64,000 nucleotides of DNA from Trichobilharzia regenti (taxonomy: Eukaryota; Platyhelminthes; Trematoda; Strigeidida; Schistosomatidae): contig OX235267.1 in assembly GCA_944472135.2 (NCBI GenBank), forward strand, positions 18,397,452-18,461,451. The letters run 5' to 3'. Made by a program: the position numbers and the translations under genes. Shown one piece after another: positions 21,706 to 32,624 of the stretch (position 1 is its first letter; every line of letters begins with the position of its first letter). The notes beneath the pieces were generated by a model that saw nothing but the letters and a program-made list of their open reading frames with translations, was not told where the DNA came from and searched no databases.

Positions 21706-22601
21706 AACCGTGTTTGTCTTGCATCTTGTAACTTATCTGTTGAGGATGTACTACGAAACCTGTTACACTCACTAGGTCTATATGCATTACTAGACATCAT
21801 GGAGCCTTCTCGATATCCACCTCTCTGAGGCCTACTCGTCATCAATGATTGCATTTTGATCTCAGACTGCTCTATTCTAGGGGTGAGATCTAATAGACTG
21901 GAAAACTTGCTCATAGATTGATTGACACTAGTATTTACCAGTTTCAGGATATCATCAAACTTTGGCTCGATACCCTCATCCTCCATACGGGAGCTCATCT
22001 TCACCCACTTCCTTTGCAGTCGAGTAGGTAGGCGTCTTGCTATTACTTCTAGTATAAAACTCGAGTTGAGGTCACTCATGCGATTCATCGAAATCATTCC
22101 ATTCTTGTAAATTAGCAAATTATCGAAAAACTCAGTGAGTGCCTGGGAGTCATCCTGTAATTGACCACCATTACCCTTAACAGCCTCGAATAATTTCCCT
22201 GCAATCATCGAAGGTCTTCCAAACCTTTGACGTAATATGCTCATAGCCTCGTAGTAGCCCTCTTTTGGCTTCATAAACTTACAACACTGTATAGCTCTTG
22301 CAGCATCTCCAGTGCAATATCTCATCAAATACATTAACTTCAATTCATCACTTAATAAGAAACTACTCAGGATCATCTCAAACTCCTTTACAAATTGTAA
22401 ATAATCAGCCGGGTTTCCATCAAAACACCGTGGTTCAAATTTAGGGAGTTTGATGTTCCTATTATCCCTGAACGGCGAAACAGTAACATCCTCCATGTCA
22501 TACTTAACATCAGACACATCGTTACAATTAACAGACAAGTCACAATGACTTACTTTCCTGTTTGCATCCAAGACACTCTGTCCCTTCTTTGACCCAGGCA
22601 T
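21669..22601 (-). CDS. E3 Gag (BEL/Pao, DUF1759-like)
   Basis: Structural Gag. I take the Met at 22601 (MPGSKKGQS) because the same start opens gag in E1, E4 and E5. It carries the conserved core LPKFEPRCFDGNPADYLQF, LMRYCTGDAARAIQCC and LRQRFGRPSMIAG, intact where E1 and E4 have a stop, so it is the best gag core in the window. Near residue 270 the first zinc knuckle of E5 (CIVCHNMHQLSDC) corresponds to SMMSSNAYRPSEC, with only the last cysteine kept. It ends CIQK* after a one-base frameshift. The core probably supports assembly; nucleic-acid binding by the usual zinc knuckles looks lost. Confidence 0.82.
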   Translation of the reverse strand: MPGSKKGQSVLDANRKVSHCDLSVNCNDVSDVKYDMEDVTVSPFRDNRNIKLPKFEPRCFDGNPADYLQFVKEFEMILSSFLLSDELKLMYLMRYCTGDAARAIQCCKFMKPKEGYYEAMSILRQRFGRPSMIAGKLFEAVKGNGGQLQDDSQALTEFFDNLLIYKNGMISMNRMSDLNSSFILEVIARRLPTRLQRKWVKMSSRMEDEGIEPKFDDILKLVNTSVNQSMSKFSSLLDLTPRIEQSEIKMQSLMTSRPQRGGYREGSMMSSNAYRPSECNRFRSTSSTDKLQDARQTRLCLHVCKRCIQK

Positions 22602-22744
22602 TGTTGAACTTGACCCAATTCCAAAAAGTTCCAGATATTGCTTGTTCAAAGAGGACTTGACCGGCACCAGGAAAAATGAACGGCGACTATCCAAACTTTC
22701 ACCAACTGTTTGAATCCGCCAGATCTGTTTCTATCGTCAGAAAC

Positions 22745-23108
22745 TGTCAGCCACGTCTCATAAACCGTTAATGCCCAGCTCTCGCTACGCTCGGGCCCAC
22801 GCTGTTCCTTTGAGTTTCAGAAACGCTTAGTAATAACGGACGCAAAAACCAAAACACTGATCTGCCGCTTCAGATTTGTTTATTGTTACACCAACATATA
22901 AAAGGAATAAGCGAACTAAGAAAACTAAGGTCTGAAAACTAATATTACAATAATAAATCATTGTTACTTCTGACGATGTTTCAATCTTCTTTCTGAACAG
23001 CGACCGATGAGACGATGACTGTCGTATTGATGCCTCCGCGAAAATTGGGGAAGTTGATTTTGAGCAAACAACCAAGAATTGATCGTTCAATCTTCAACTG
23101 CATTGACA
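22745..23108 (-). repeat. E3 5' LTR
   Basis: 364 bp, reverse strand, next to the CCGTC duplication; about 98% identical to the E3 3' LTR. Confidence 0.92.
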
Positions 23109-23113
23109 CCGTC

Positions 23114-23665
23114 AGTGTGATTGATCAGCATGTAGCCCATCTATCATCAGATGCCAGTTGTAAGCCTGAGCTGATAGTAAAAGGCACCATTGGTGTTGGT
23201 CTCTCAGGTAGACAAACTTCTGAAAGCCGAGCAACAACGGCTTATGATCCACCGCTAACTTCATCAACTGATATCAATCAGTCGTCGTTGGTGCTGTCAT
23301 CCACAATGAAACAGACACCCATCAACTCAAGTATCTTCTGCAATGACTATGCTAGTATCAGTTCGTTTGAAAAGACGAATATCAATGGTCAGTTTAGTGT
23401 GGATAAGCCAAGTGTAAAGGAGAGAGTTATTGTTAAATTGACTTGCACGAATAAAGGCATTTCTAGTTTCAAGTTACTATTTGAATGTTATTATCTTTGG
23501 TGTAATTTACTCTGCTTCTACACTTGGTTGATGAGATATGTCATGTGTTTGTTGGTCATCTATATTGTACGATACAATGACATGGGCGCGTTACCGTTCA
23601 GATTTGAGGATATAGCTCATAGAAGGAAGTTTGCAAATAAACTCTGCGACGATTTTCCAACCTAG
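23114..23665 (+). pseudogene. E2 gag-fusion gene, 3' part
   Basis: Continues the E2 frame broken at 19323: SVIDQHVAHLSSD then acidic Ser-rich sequence, the linker-like hydrophobic block (LLCFYTWLMRYVMCLLVIYI) and the DDFPT end at 23665. No stop lies between 23114 and 23665. Reading from 23015 would include LTR bases and is not the gene start. Confidence 0.8.
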
Positions 23666-23667
23666 GG

Positions 23668-24816
23668 CGTCAACCTGAGAAGGGTTGTAGGCGTACTGGT
23701 GTAAGTCCTACAGTTCTTCAAAGGGTAGCGCATCAATGAGCAGTGCAATGTGCTTGGTGTATGATTTTGTACATATGTTCATATTGTATATACTGAATTG
23801 GTATCATCTGTCATCTAGCTGTTGGTAATTCTGTTTGGGCCTGGACGACTTCCACTTGGATCATCAACCTGAGAAGGAATGTAGGCGTACTGGTGTAAGT
23901 CCTACAGTTCTTCAGGGGTAGTTTGTCGTGTCAGAATCCACAACATTTGATGTACTGATTGTACATATGTTTGTGTAAAATAATTGTGTGAGTTCCAATT
24001 ATTGTAATTGTTGGTTAATCTTGTTTGTGTCCGTACATTCCACAAATTACAATCGTCAACCTGAGAAGGGTTGTAGGCGTACTGGTGTAAGTCCTGCAAT
24101 TCTTCAAAGGAATTCCACCAAGACATGATCGGCGAGGTTGTTTGTACAATTTGCATATACGTGTGGTGTGTCATATCAATTGGTGTATTTTGGTTTCATT
24201 GTGTTTACTTGTTGTTTTCGTACCTTGTTGTTATTGCGTAATTTTGTTAAAATTTTCGTCGTGATTACTTCTGAAGTTGTTTCGAGTCTTCTACATCCAT
24301 GAATGAATTGATTGATGTTAAGGACAGCAGATGGGGCGTATACGCCAGGGAGGCTAAGCTATTGCTGAGAATGAAATGCACACGGAGATAATTGTTAGCT
24401 GCGGTCTGACACGCCGGGGAGAAAGAGTGTAAACGACTGAGGCTCGCATGCGTCACCGCTATTAGAACTGAGGCAGAATGAGTGACAAGCGATTTCAGTG
24501 GTAATTGGTAGTGAGTAGATAAGAGGATGTGCGTGGAGTATCATGGGTTGGTGCTATGGTCACGTTGCATTCTGCAAGAGTCATTCTAGCAAGCGGCGAT
24601 TGTGTTGCAAGATGTCAAGAGGAGGTCTCTGTCTGGAGGCGCAGGTCGTTATTGATGTGTGAGATTGTGCTGTGGGTATGCGTGTGGTGTGTTGGCTTTT
24701 CTGTTTGTTTTCCATTTCAGCTCTGTCCGTGTGACCCAGGTTCTCGCAATGGCATCCAAGTGAACGTGCATTGGTCGTGAAGGAAAAAAGTGTTGGATCC
24801 CATTTTTGCCGGGGAG
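23668..24816 (+). other. E2 3' region with three direct repeats
   Basis: Same organisation as E1: CAACCTGAGAAGG repeats near 23671, 23865 and 24056, the two CGCCGGGGAG-type motifs, then the purine run. The hairpin next to the 3' LTR is weakened by changes (AAAAAAGTG, CCCATTTTT). Confidence 0.82.
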
Positions 24817-25179
24817 TGTCAATGGAGTTGAAGACTGAACGATCAATTCTTGGTTGTTTGCTCAAAATCAACTTCCCCAATTTTCGCGGAGGCATCAATA
24901 CGACAGTCATCGTCTCATCGGTCGCTGTTCAGAAAGAAGAGTGAAACATCGTCAGAAGTAACAATGATTTATTATTGTAATATTAGTTTTCAGACCTTAG
25001 TTTTCTTAGTTCGCTTATTCCTTTTATATGTTGGTGTAACAATAAACATATCTGAAGCGGCAGATCAGTGTTTTGGATTTGCGTCCGTTATTACTAAGCG
25101 TTTCTGAAACTCAAAGGAACAGCGTGGGCCCGAGCGTAGCGAGAGCTGGGCATTAACGGTTTATGAGACGTGCTTGACA
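24817..25179 (+). repeat. E2 3' LTR
   Basis: 363 bp, followed by the CACGT duplication. It is of the E3-type subfamily (TTTTCTTAGTTCGC, AAACATATCTGAAGCGG), unlike the E2 5' LTR. Confidence 0.92.
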
Positions 25180-25184
25180 CACGT

Positions 25185-26407
25185 TCTTGCACGACACGCC
25201 ACTTACAATTTTTCGACCACATCTCCCAATTTAAATTTTCCCGTATGATCACAGTTATGGTATACTTCGATCTTAGTGAAGAATTTGACACTGTAACCCA
25301 CCGACTGTTAATATCCCAAGTCCAGTCCTATGGGATCCAATGTTCATTGTTAAGCTGGCTTAGCTCGTTTCTATGCAACCGGATGCAAGTGTTCAGGTTA
25401 GGCTCCCACTCATCCAACCCGTTCGGATAACAAGTGGAGTTATACAAGGTAGTGTCCTAGGTCTACTGCTATTCCTGTTATATTTCAAAGACCTTTGTGA
25501 CGTTATTAAACATGGCAGACCTTTCTTATTTGCCGATGACATCAAAATAGTGGATCACTCACTCAGAAATGAAGTGTCATGTGTATTTAGTAGGATTCAA
25601 GATGATATTGATAGCGCCCAATTATGGTGTAACACATGGCAAATGAAGTTAAACGTTGAAAAATTTGATGTGCTATGCTCCAAAAGCATTTCATTTGAAC
25701 TTTTCATCTCCCTACACAATAAACATATTCCTCGTCTACCGCTTACAACAGACTTGGGTCTGAAATACACTCCAGAATTTAGCCTGACGGAATACGTTAA
25801 ACTACAAGTATCAAAGGTCAAAAGGCTCTTTGGATTTTTATTCCGAAACTTTAAGACCAGTGAATCCAAAATTATGCTGTACAAGTTGTGCGTAAGTCCC
25901 TTACTTGAATTTTGTCCCCCTATCATGGACAGTGTCTCCGTAAAAAACAGATGCAAATTAGAAAGTCTACAAAGGGCGTTTACTAAACGTCTAGTACGTG
26001 AAAATCTTTGCATTTCTTACTACGACAGATGTAATCTATTCAACTTGGAACCCTTATGGGTTAGACGACTGAAGTTTAACCTAAAAATTACATTTAGGAT
26101 TGCTAAAGGGCTTATATATTTCCCCCACAATGACTTTACTTTCAGTTCACCTAAGAAATATAACCTCAGAAATAAATCTTCTTCTTTTAAAGTTCCCCGC
26201 TGTCATACAAAATACAGATCAAACTCTTTCACTGTGAGATACCGTTGTATTTGGAACCGTCTTCCAACTGAAATTAGAAACAGTCCTACCCCAAAAACTT
26301 TCTCATCTCTTTTGAACAAATATTTTATTAACAACGGGTTACAAGGGGTATGTGACAAACTAAAAATTAGAGATCTAATATGGCACTCCTCTGACCCTCA
26401 CTGTTAG
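25185..26407 (+). pseudogene. CR1-A reverse transcriptase, 3' part
   Basis: Continues RT directly after the E2 insertion point (SCTTRHLQFFDHI). Motifs in order: VYFDLSEEFDTVTHRLL, SGVIQGSVLG, the catalytic FADD near 25529-25540, then the CR1 thumb and C-terminal region with RYRCIWNRLPTEIRN near 26238-26280. One frameshift lies near 25425, between the 25170-25430 and 25373-26407 frames. The active-site Asp pair is present. Stop at 26405-26407. Confidence 0.85.
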
Positions 26408-26843
26408 CTCCCGAAATCTGTGAACTCTATGTTTGACACTACTTTCACTATGATTGTTTTCACAACCGTAGCCACCTATTTCTAATCAGCCTTAAATTAA
26501 AAAAATTTTTTCAAATATTTTTGCATATATCCCTGATAATAGTGTATTGTGAGTATTTCAGTATGCTAAGGTTCAGTCTCAAGTTCCAGATGCAAATCAA
26601 CTGAAGACGACTGGTATTAAAATATCTCTGAAGCCTGCCTAATGCTATACGTAAGCACTGTCTAGCTCTACGCAAATTAAGGCCCAAATGGTGCTTGTCT
26701 AAATAATCAAATAAACGAACAACATATCATAACTTTCTACTACTTATTTGCTTGATGCTGCACGATTATTCACTGTTTTTCGAAAATACATTTGTTCATA
26801 TCTAAAATGTAGACTCCGATAGTCTATTTTCCTTACATTTTTC
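26408..26843 (+). other. CR1-A 3' UTR and flank
   Basis: No coding sequence. Contains AATAAAC near 26708. The exact 3' end of CR1-A is not visible; I see no simple-repeat tail like those of the other LINEs. Confidence 0.5.
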
Positions 26844-27718
26844 GGCAAAGTTAAACTTTCGACACCACTAACAACCAATCAGAAAACGACCTTGAACGAA
26901 CCAGTCACATTAAAGAGGCATATATGATGAATGGAAATGTATGTTTATAGAAAAAAAGCACAAAAAAGGGAATGAAAAAGTTGCATGGGATATCTTTCTC
27001 GAACATGTGAGTGAAACATCTCTCAGTTTAGCATGGGACTGTCAGTGCTTTTCCATCTGCTATCCTTTCGACGAATCTCTTTCGGAGTGAGGTGTCATAC
27101 AAACCTATTACCCAAATATTGTTCGTTCGCTAGCGACCACGGTTGTATTTCTTTTTTATCAGCACTGTCTCATCGACATGAACGATAACGTCTTCCTCAC
27201 CTAGCAAACAAATGATTTTCCCCATTCTCCATGATGCGATGTCTCTGCAATGCTGGTAACACTGAACAGTTGAGACATGGCTATTCTCCATCTCGGCAGC
27301 TGCTGCTCTCACAGCCTGTTTCAACACCCATTAGTTGCAGATATACAAAATCTCGGTTAGGGAGAGATGCGACCTAGTGAAAGTTCCTAAGAAATATTAA
27401 AATTATCAGCTTACCCTCTCCAGATGAACAAACCCATCAGTTGATTTGGTATAGCTTTTTAAAGTAATGATACAACCACACAAACAAATTCGCTCTTTCC
27501 GGAGCAACTCAAATCCAGGAAATAGTGGAAAACACTAACCTCCTCGAATTGCAACTGTAGCGTTGTAAGGTCACGCATTAGAAATGAATCAAGCGCTATA
27601 CAACATTGAACTGCGTTCGTGAACCTCATTGGATAATTCGATATCGTTCGTGAATCTCATCGGATAATTCGCTGATTGGTAGTTAGTGGTGTCGAAAGTT
27701 TAACTTCGCCAATTTTTC
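26836..27718. mobile_element. Merlin-like DNA transposon remnant with 39 bp terminal inverted repeats
   Basis: Terminal inverted repeats at 26844-26882 and 27672-27710 match over about 39 bp with a few differences (left start GGCAAAGTTAAACTTTCGAC). Flanks CATTTTTC and AATTTTTC agree in seven of eight bases, fitting the 8-9 bp duplication of Merlin elements. Inside is a short ISXO2/Merlin-type transposase piece on the minus strand. At 867 bp it is too short to be autonomous. Confidence 0.85.
27130..27330 (-). pseudogene. Merlin (IS1016/ISXO2-type) transposase fragment
   Basis: Minus-strand frame with YQHCRDIASWRM, then LGEEDVIVHVDETVLIKKKYNRGR. The VDE...KKKYNRGR block is the signature around the first catalytic Asp of Merlin/ISXO2-type DDE transposases. 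It stops right after NRGR; the second Asp and the Glu are missing. The inverted repeats around it support the assignment. Confidence 0.75.
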
Positions 27719-28960
27719 TTCTCCAAAATGCTGCAACAGACGAAACATACATGATGTTCTTCTGAAAGTAGTCATTCATACCATGACTTTGAGTGAGTCG
27801 ACGAATATTTGGAAAAAAACGTTAGTGGCATATTGCAAAAGAAATTTAAAAAAATAATAAAATAAAAAAATAATTAAAAAAATTGAAGCATTCCGCCAGG
27901 GCCTTGCACAAAAAAGGTGGGAGGGTGGTGATTACTAGTCAGCGGATTTGATGGTGGGGACATATGAGAACCACTCTTATCTGTGGGACAGCACTCTATT
28001 GCCAAGTCTTCTGAGTTCGAATGGCTTCTGCAAAATGAGAATAAATAAAAAAGTAAAAATAAAAAATAATAATAAAAGAAATAGAAGTTGAAAATTACCT
28101 AAAGCCAAAGTTTAGATACAAACTCCCGAATGAAAGTAAATGGTTTGAGCCCGCTACTTAATAATAATAATAGTATATTCTCATTTTGTACATGAGGGAC
28201 GCCAGTTTACAGGCATCATCAATATGATAAATTACATATACGATTAGCAATCATAATTAATAATAATGTTTTAATAAAATACACATTTTTCCTACTTGTG
28301 TAGGACACACCAAATATACAGGCATGGATAAGCATTATTTAAATTTCATAAATTTGGTTTATGGTTAAGTTACATGGTTGCTGGCGTTTTTGTCTTAGGT
28401 TTGTGGGAACAATATGATAACCAGTCATTCAATGGAGCACATCATGAAATATAGGAATATTGACTTCGCATTAACAAAAAAACCCAAGTAAGTTTTGGAT
28501 GGATTAAAAATACTTGGGAAAAAATAAAGCTTGAAGTAATTCCTCAATATAACTTGGGTGTGTACAAATCCGAATCTCATTTTTGATTGATATCCAAATT
28601 GGGTAATAAGGAAGCTATTTTTACAGATACGATCAGTTATGTTATAAGCTACAATCGTGACGTTGTATTACAAATTGATACTTTTCCATTGGTATAAGAG
28701 TATATTCCACAAATGTAATCCAGGTTGCGTCGTGGAGAAAGTTAATTCGTTATTAACCAGGCAACTGAAAGATACGGGACCAATAATGTTTGCAGATCAT
28801 TTGTCATTGTAAATGGTCAAATATCCACATTATTCATTCTCATTCAAAAAGTCAAATGGAAGCTGAAATGGTGAGAGAAAAAAAAGACAAACAACAGCAA
28901 CGCAAAAGAAAGCAACGGGAGTCCTTAAGGAGTGATTAATAAATATATACATATATATTC
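27719..28960. other. Non-coding, A/T-rich; one LINE 3'-tail fragment
   Basis: No coding region. A-rich runs with AAATAAAT-like repeats lie near 27838-27885 and 28040-28085. At about 28155-28230 a minus-strand piece (GCCTGTAAACTGG, then ATGAGAATAT and an ATT repeat) matches the 3' tail of repeat R. Confidence 0.5.
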
Positions 28961-29113
28961 TGTTTAGTAACTGTGGTTATTTTGGTTCACAAACTAACTA
29001 GTCCCGTTATGCTAACTTTTATATTATGTGTGAACTAATATTACTGTCCTGTGTAGAAATGTTTATCATCTAGTTCCAATAATATTAAAATTTATAATTG
29101 TAGTTTGTTGTAA

Positions 29114-30592
29114 CTACACGTTTAAAGAACTTAAAATATCTATGTAGGGTGAAAAAGAAGGTGTAAGAGTCAGGCGCAAAAGTGCATTGTCATCTTTGAG
29201 CAGTCTGGTGACTGAGGAGATGAACACTGGAAGTGTGTTTGCATCGCGCACATTAGCTGGTAGTCTATTCCAAATGACTGAAAACTTATTTAAGAAGAAG
29301 TTGTACCGCACGTAAGTCTGACAGTGCTCCATAGCAGCTAGGTTGTGATGATTTCTAAGATTGTAACTGATGACAGCGGTAGGTTTAGTTATTGGCTCGG
29401 AGGAATGCAAGAGAAGATTAGTTAGCTTGTAGTAAAAGATAAGGTTTAGCTTAAGGCGTCTTTTCCAGAGGGGTTCTAATCTTAGTCTTTCGCATCGCTC
29501 ATGGTATTCCAGACCACTTTCTAAACCAAGAGTTCTTGAGGTAAACTGCCGTTGCACTCCCTCTAATTTAAGCTTGTCATTTTGTCTGAGTCCGCTAAGA
29601 ATAAACGGGCAGTATTCTAAGATAGGTCGGACACATACTTTGTATAATAAAACCCTAGTTTCACAACAAAAGAAATTGCGTGTTATGCATCCTATCAGCC
29701 TTCGCGTTTTACGTCTGGCATAATCAGTCTGTTCAGCGAACGTTAGGTTACTAGAGTATCTAATACCGAGATCTACGACTGAGTTGAGCTTAGCTAGTTT
29801 TCGCCCATTTATTTCAAGAGTTAGATCAAGGTTACTGTTGCCGATACAAATCCAGCCGCATTTGTCAATGTTAAAATTTAGACAGGATTCAGCACACCAT
29901 GTTGCGAGACTACTTAGTTCAAGATGTATTTTAGTAACCATATCGCTTAATTCATGAGTGTAGCAGGAGTAGACGACTTTGAGGTCGTCAGCATATAGGA
30001 ATGGTTTACCTGAGGTGAAGCACTTGCAAATGCTGTTAATGTAGACTGTGAATAAAAGTGGACCTAGGACACTACCTTGCACGACCCCACTTGAGATCTG
30101 CCTAGGATGAGACAATACAGATCCAACTTTGGTTATTTGTACCCTGTTGCTTAGAAATGATTTTAACCAGTTCAGTAATGGGTTGCGAATTCCACAAGAG
30201 TACAGCTTCTCAAAGAGAATACTGTGAGATACCATGTCAAATGCCCTAGATATATCGAAGTAGAGAACAACGACTAGCTTACGTGCTTCGCGACTACTAG
30301 TGATGCAGTTGAAAAAGTCGAAGTGGCAAGTAACGCAGGATCTATTTTTGAGAAATCCGTGTTGAGACCTTGTAACAAGATCTTCCCTAATTAGGTAGTC
30401 TGACAATTGATCTTTTACAACTTTCTCCATGATTCGTGAGATAACTGGGGTTATATTTATGGGTCTGTAATTGCGGACGTTTGCCCTATCACCAGATTTG
30501 TAATGTGGAATTATGAAGCTAGTTTTCCACTCACTAGGGTAAGTGCCAGTGTCCATAGATATTGAGAAGAATTTAAGAAGTAACACACCCAC
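29114..30592 (-). pseudogene. CR1-B reverse transcriptase
   Basis: RT domain with IPHYKSGDRANVRNYRPINI, QHGFLKNRSCVT, VLYFDISRAFDMVSH, SSGVVQGSVLGPL, the catalytic YADDLKVV, a DLGIRY block and the CR1 C-terminus with FSVIWNRLPANVRD. 492 codons without a stop and complete in motif content. It joins the endonuclease/linker frame at 30573-30592 by one frameshift, so the full ORF2 is broken although the domain is not. Stop at 29114-29116. Confidence 0.88.
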
Positions 30593-31602
30593 TGTTTTTG
30601 AAAATTATCGAAGCGAGGCCATCCGGTCCCGTACTAGTGGAAGGTTTAAGGCTTTTAATTGCTTGTACTATTAACTGATTAGTGAACACAATGCTTTCAA
30701 GGGAAGAGATAGTAAGGGGGGCGGTTTCACCAGGCATATGTGTTTCTAAACTAAAGTTTGCAAACCAATCACTGAAGAGTTCACAGATAGTGGCAGGTTC
30801 ATTGTAGATTACTTTGTCGTGAAGTAAGTATGGGATTTCCCTCGCCGACTGCATTCGTTTTTTAAGAAGTGCCGTTAAGTTATAAACTTTGGAGGTACTT
30901 TCAAGTGCCGTTAACTCTTCGTCGAGGTCCTTTTGAGAGCGTAGGCGCTTGATAGATTCAAGAGACTCGTGGATTGAGAGCAATAGTGATATGTCCTTAG
31001 TGGAATAGTACTGTTTCTTCAGCTTCCTTAACTTATTACGGTGTGCCCTTGGAATATATTCAGTTCGGTGTCTACTTAATTTCACTATTTTCTTTGGAGC
31101 AACTGTATCTAGACAAAGGGTAACATTCCTGTAAAACAGGGTTACTAAGGCCTCCAGGGAGTCAGTGGTAAAATAGTCATCCCATTGACAGAGTCGAATA
31201 AGTTCTTGGACTAATCCCCAGTCTGTATATTTGTAACTACGACATATTGTGCTTCCTGAGTCTTGTTTGTTTCCTGTATTTAGTGGTGAGAAAGGCAGAG
31301 AGCAGAGTACCATTCTATGGTCACTACTGGAAAATCGATTACCAACATAGGTGGATACTGGGATTGTGTCATGACAAAAAACAAGGTCCAACATGTTGTC
31401 ACCACGAGTAGGTGTCTGGACGTGTTGTTGCCATCCATAACAGTCGATAGTGGCAAGTAATTCGTCGAAGCGTTGGGGGCCGGAACTAGTTAGCCAATTG
31501 ACTTTTGGAAGATTGAAGTCCCCTGCAATTATTTTGTAATTAGCACTAAACAAGGAGGTGTGTGCAAACGATTTAGCTAATAACGCATCAGTTTCTTTTG
31601 TT
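30573..31602 (-). pseudogene. CR1-B endonuclease C-part and linker to RT
   Basis: Reads from the RTE insertion point: DRTKETDALLAKSFAH, then the endonuclease blocks AGDFNLPKVNW, NMLDLVF and SSDHRMVLCSL, followed by a basic linker and the RT entry GPDGLASIIFKN. Bases upstream of 31602 in the same frame belong to the inserted element, not to CR1-B. Confidence 0.85.
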
Positions 31603-32624
31603 CTATCCGAACTGATAGATGCTAGAAGACTTATTCCGGCGAGCTCCGAATTCAATGAGGAGCGAAAGCTGCACAAGAGGAAACTTACGAAAAGTCCCCG
31701 CAAGGACCGTGAGCAGTGATGGGTGACAAAAGCCAAAGAGATGGAGAAAGCTTCGAGGGTAGGCAACACCAGGCAACTATTTAGACTCATCAGGGAAACG
31801 GGTGGGAAAAGACAAATTATTAGTGAAACAATATCGGAAAAAATGGCACCATAATTAGCTCCCAGGATAGACGACTGGAACGCTGGAAAGAGCATTGTGA
31901 GGAGCAGTTTAATTGGCCCACAGCCACGCTCAACCTGCCGAACATCCAACACCTCCCTGAATGGGATATAGACACAGGCCCTCCGTGCCTAACTGAGGTT
32001 ACTAAAGCTGTCACCAATCTGAAACTAGGCAAAGCAGCGGGATCTGATGGAATGACTCCAGAGGTATTTAAGTACGGTGGAGACAGTTTACTGTCTGCAT
32101 TAACTGAGGTTCTACACGGCATCTGGGAATCAAAGGAAGTCCCATCGGGTTGGTGTAAGTCAATGATTATCCCCACATAAAAGAAGGGAGACAAGTCTTC
32201 CTGTGATAATCACAGAGGGATTAGCTTGACTAATATAGCATCTAGAGTCCTAGGCTCAATAACCATGCGTAGACTAAGTGGTGCTTGGGAGGCACAAACA
32301 CGAGAGAGCCAGGCAGGCTTTAGACCAGGAAGAGGGTGTATTGATTATATCTTCCCCTTTCGACAGATTCTAGAACATAGGCATTCGTACCAGCGTCCAA
32401 CAATCATTATATTTCTTGACCTAAAGGCGGCATTCCATTCTGTCGACCGAGAAGTTCTCTGGAGATGCTTGGCTGTAAAGGCAATCCCGAGAAAATATAT
32501 TGCACTGATTAAGGCACTCTACTCGTACTCATACAGCCAGGTGAGGGCTTACGGCGAGCTGTCATCTGAACTCTTGACGACTAGTGGTGTCCATCAAGGA
32601 TGCTCAATATCCCCTTTTCTATTT

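Larger units (their letters stand above)
19319..23113 (-). mobile_element. E3: non-autonomous BEL/Pao element nested in E2
   Basis: LTR element at 19324-23108, reverse strand, flanked by a perfect 5 bp duplication CCGTC (19319-19323 and 23109-23113) inside the E2 gag-fusion gene. Both LTRs are 364 bp, and I count seven differences between them (about 2%). It carries the longest gag-fusion reading of the enzyme-less elements and no enzyme domains. It is younger than E2, since it interrupts it. Confidence 0.93.
18003..25184 (+). mobile_element. E2: non-autonomous BEL/Pao element, with E3 nested inside
   Basis: LTR element at 18008-25179 flanked by a perfect 5 bp duplication CACGT (18003-18007 and 25180-25184), inserted in the CR1-A RT after QHGFMKSR. 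It holds an N-terminally deleted gag-fusion gene, the E5-like 3' region, and E3 in opposite orientation. The two LTRs belong to different subtypes (358 and 363 bp), more unlike each other than any other pair here. Confidence 0.92.
1160..26700 (+). mobile_element. CR1-like LINE (CR1-A), interrupted by BEL/Pao insertions and a tandem array
   Basis: One ancestral CR1-like LINE can be followed through the insertions: ORF1 (1206-2146), start of ORF2 (2149-2372), endonuclease and first RT part (6334-7842), a 180 bp RT piece (8198-8377), then the rest of RT (25185-26407) and a 3' UTR to about 26700. The reading frame resumes across each insertion once the inserted DNA and one copy of its target duplication are taken out; for example 2372 joins 6334 in frame. 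The outer limits are approximate because the 5' end of CR1 elements is variable and no clear 3' repeat tail is visible. Confidence 0.85.

Noticed and set aside
27880..28090. Possible second SINE (GAGTTCGAAT word followed by an A-rich tail).
   Set aside because: No A box, no acceptor-like stem and no second copy in the window.
31780..31815. CTGATGAGTC on the minus strand, another hammerhead-like word.
   Set aside because: No GAAAC at the right distance and it lies in RT-type coding sequence (FRLIRETGG).
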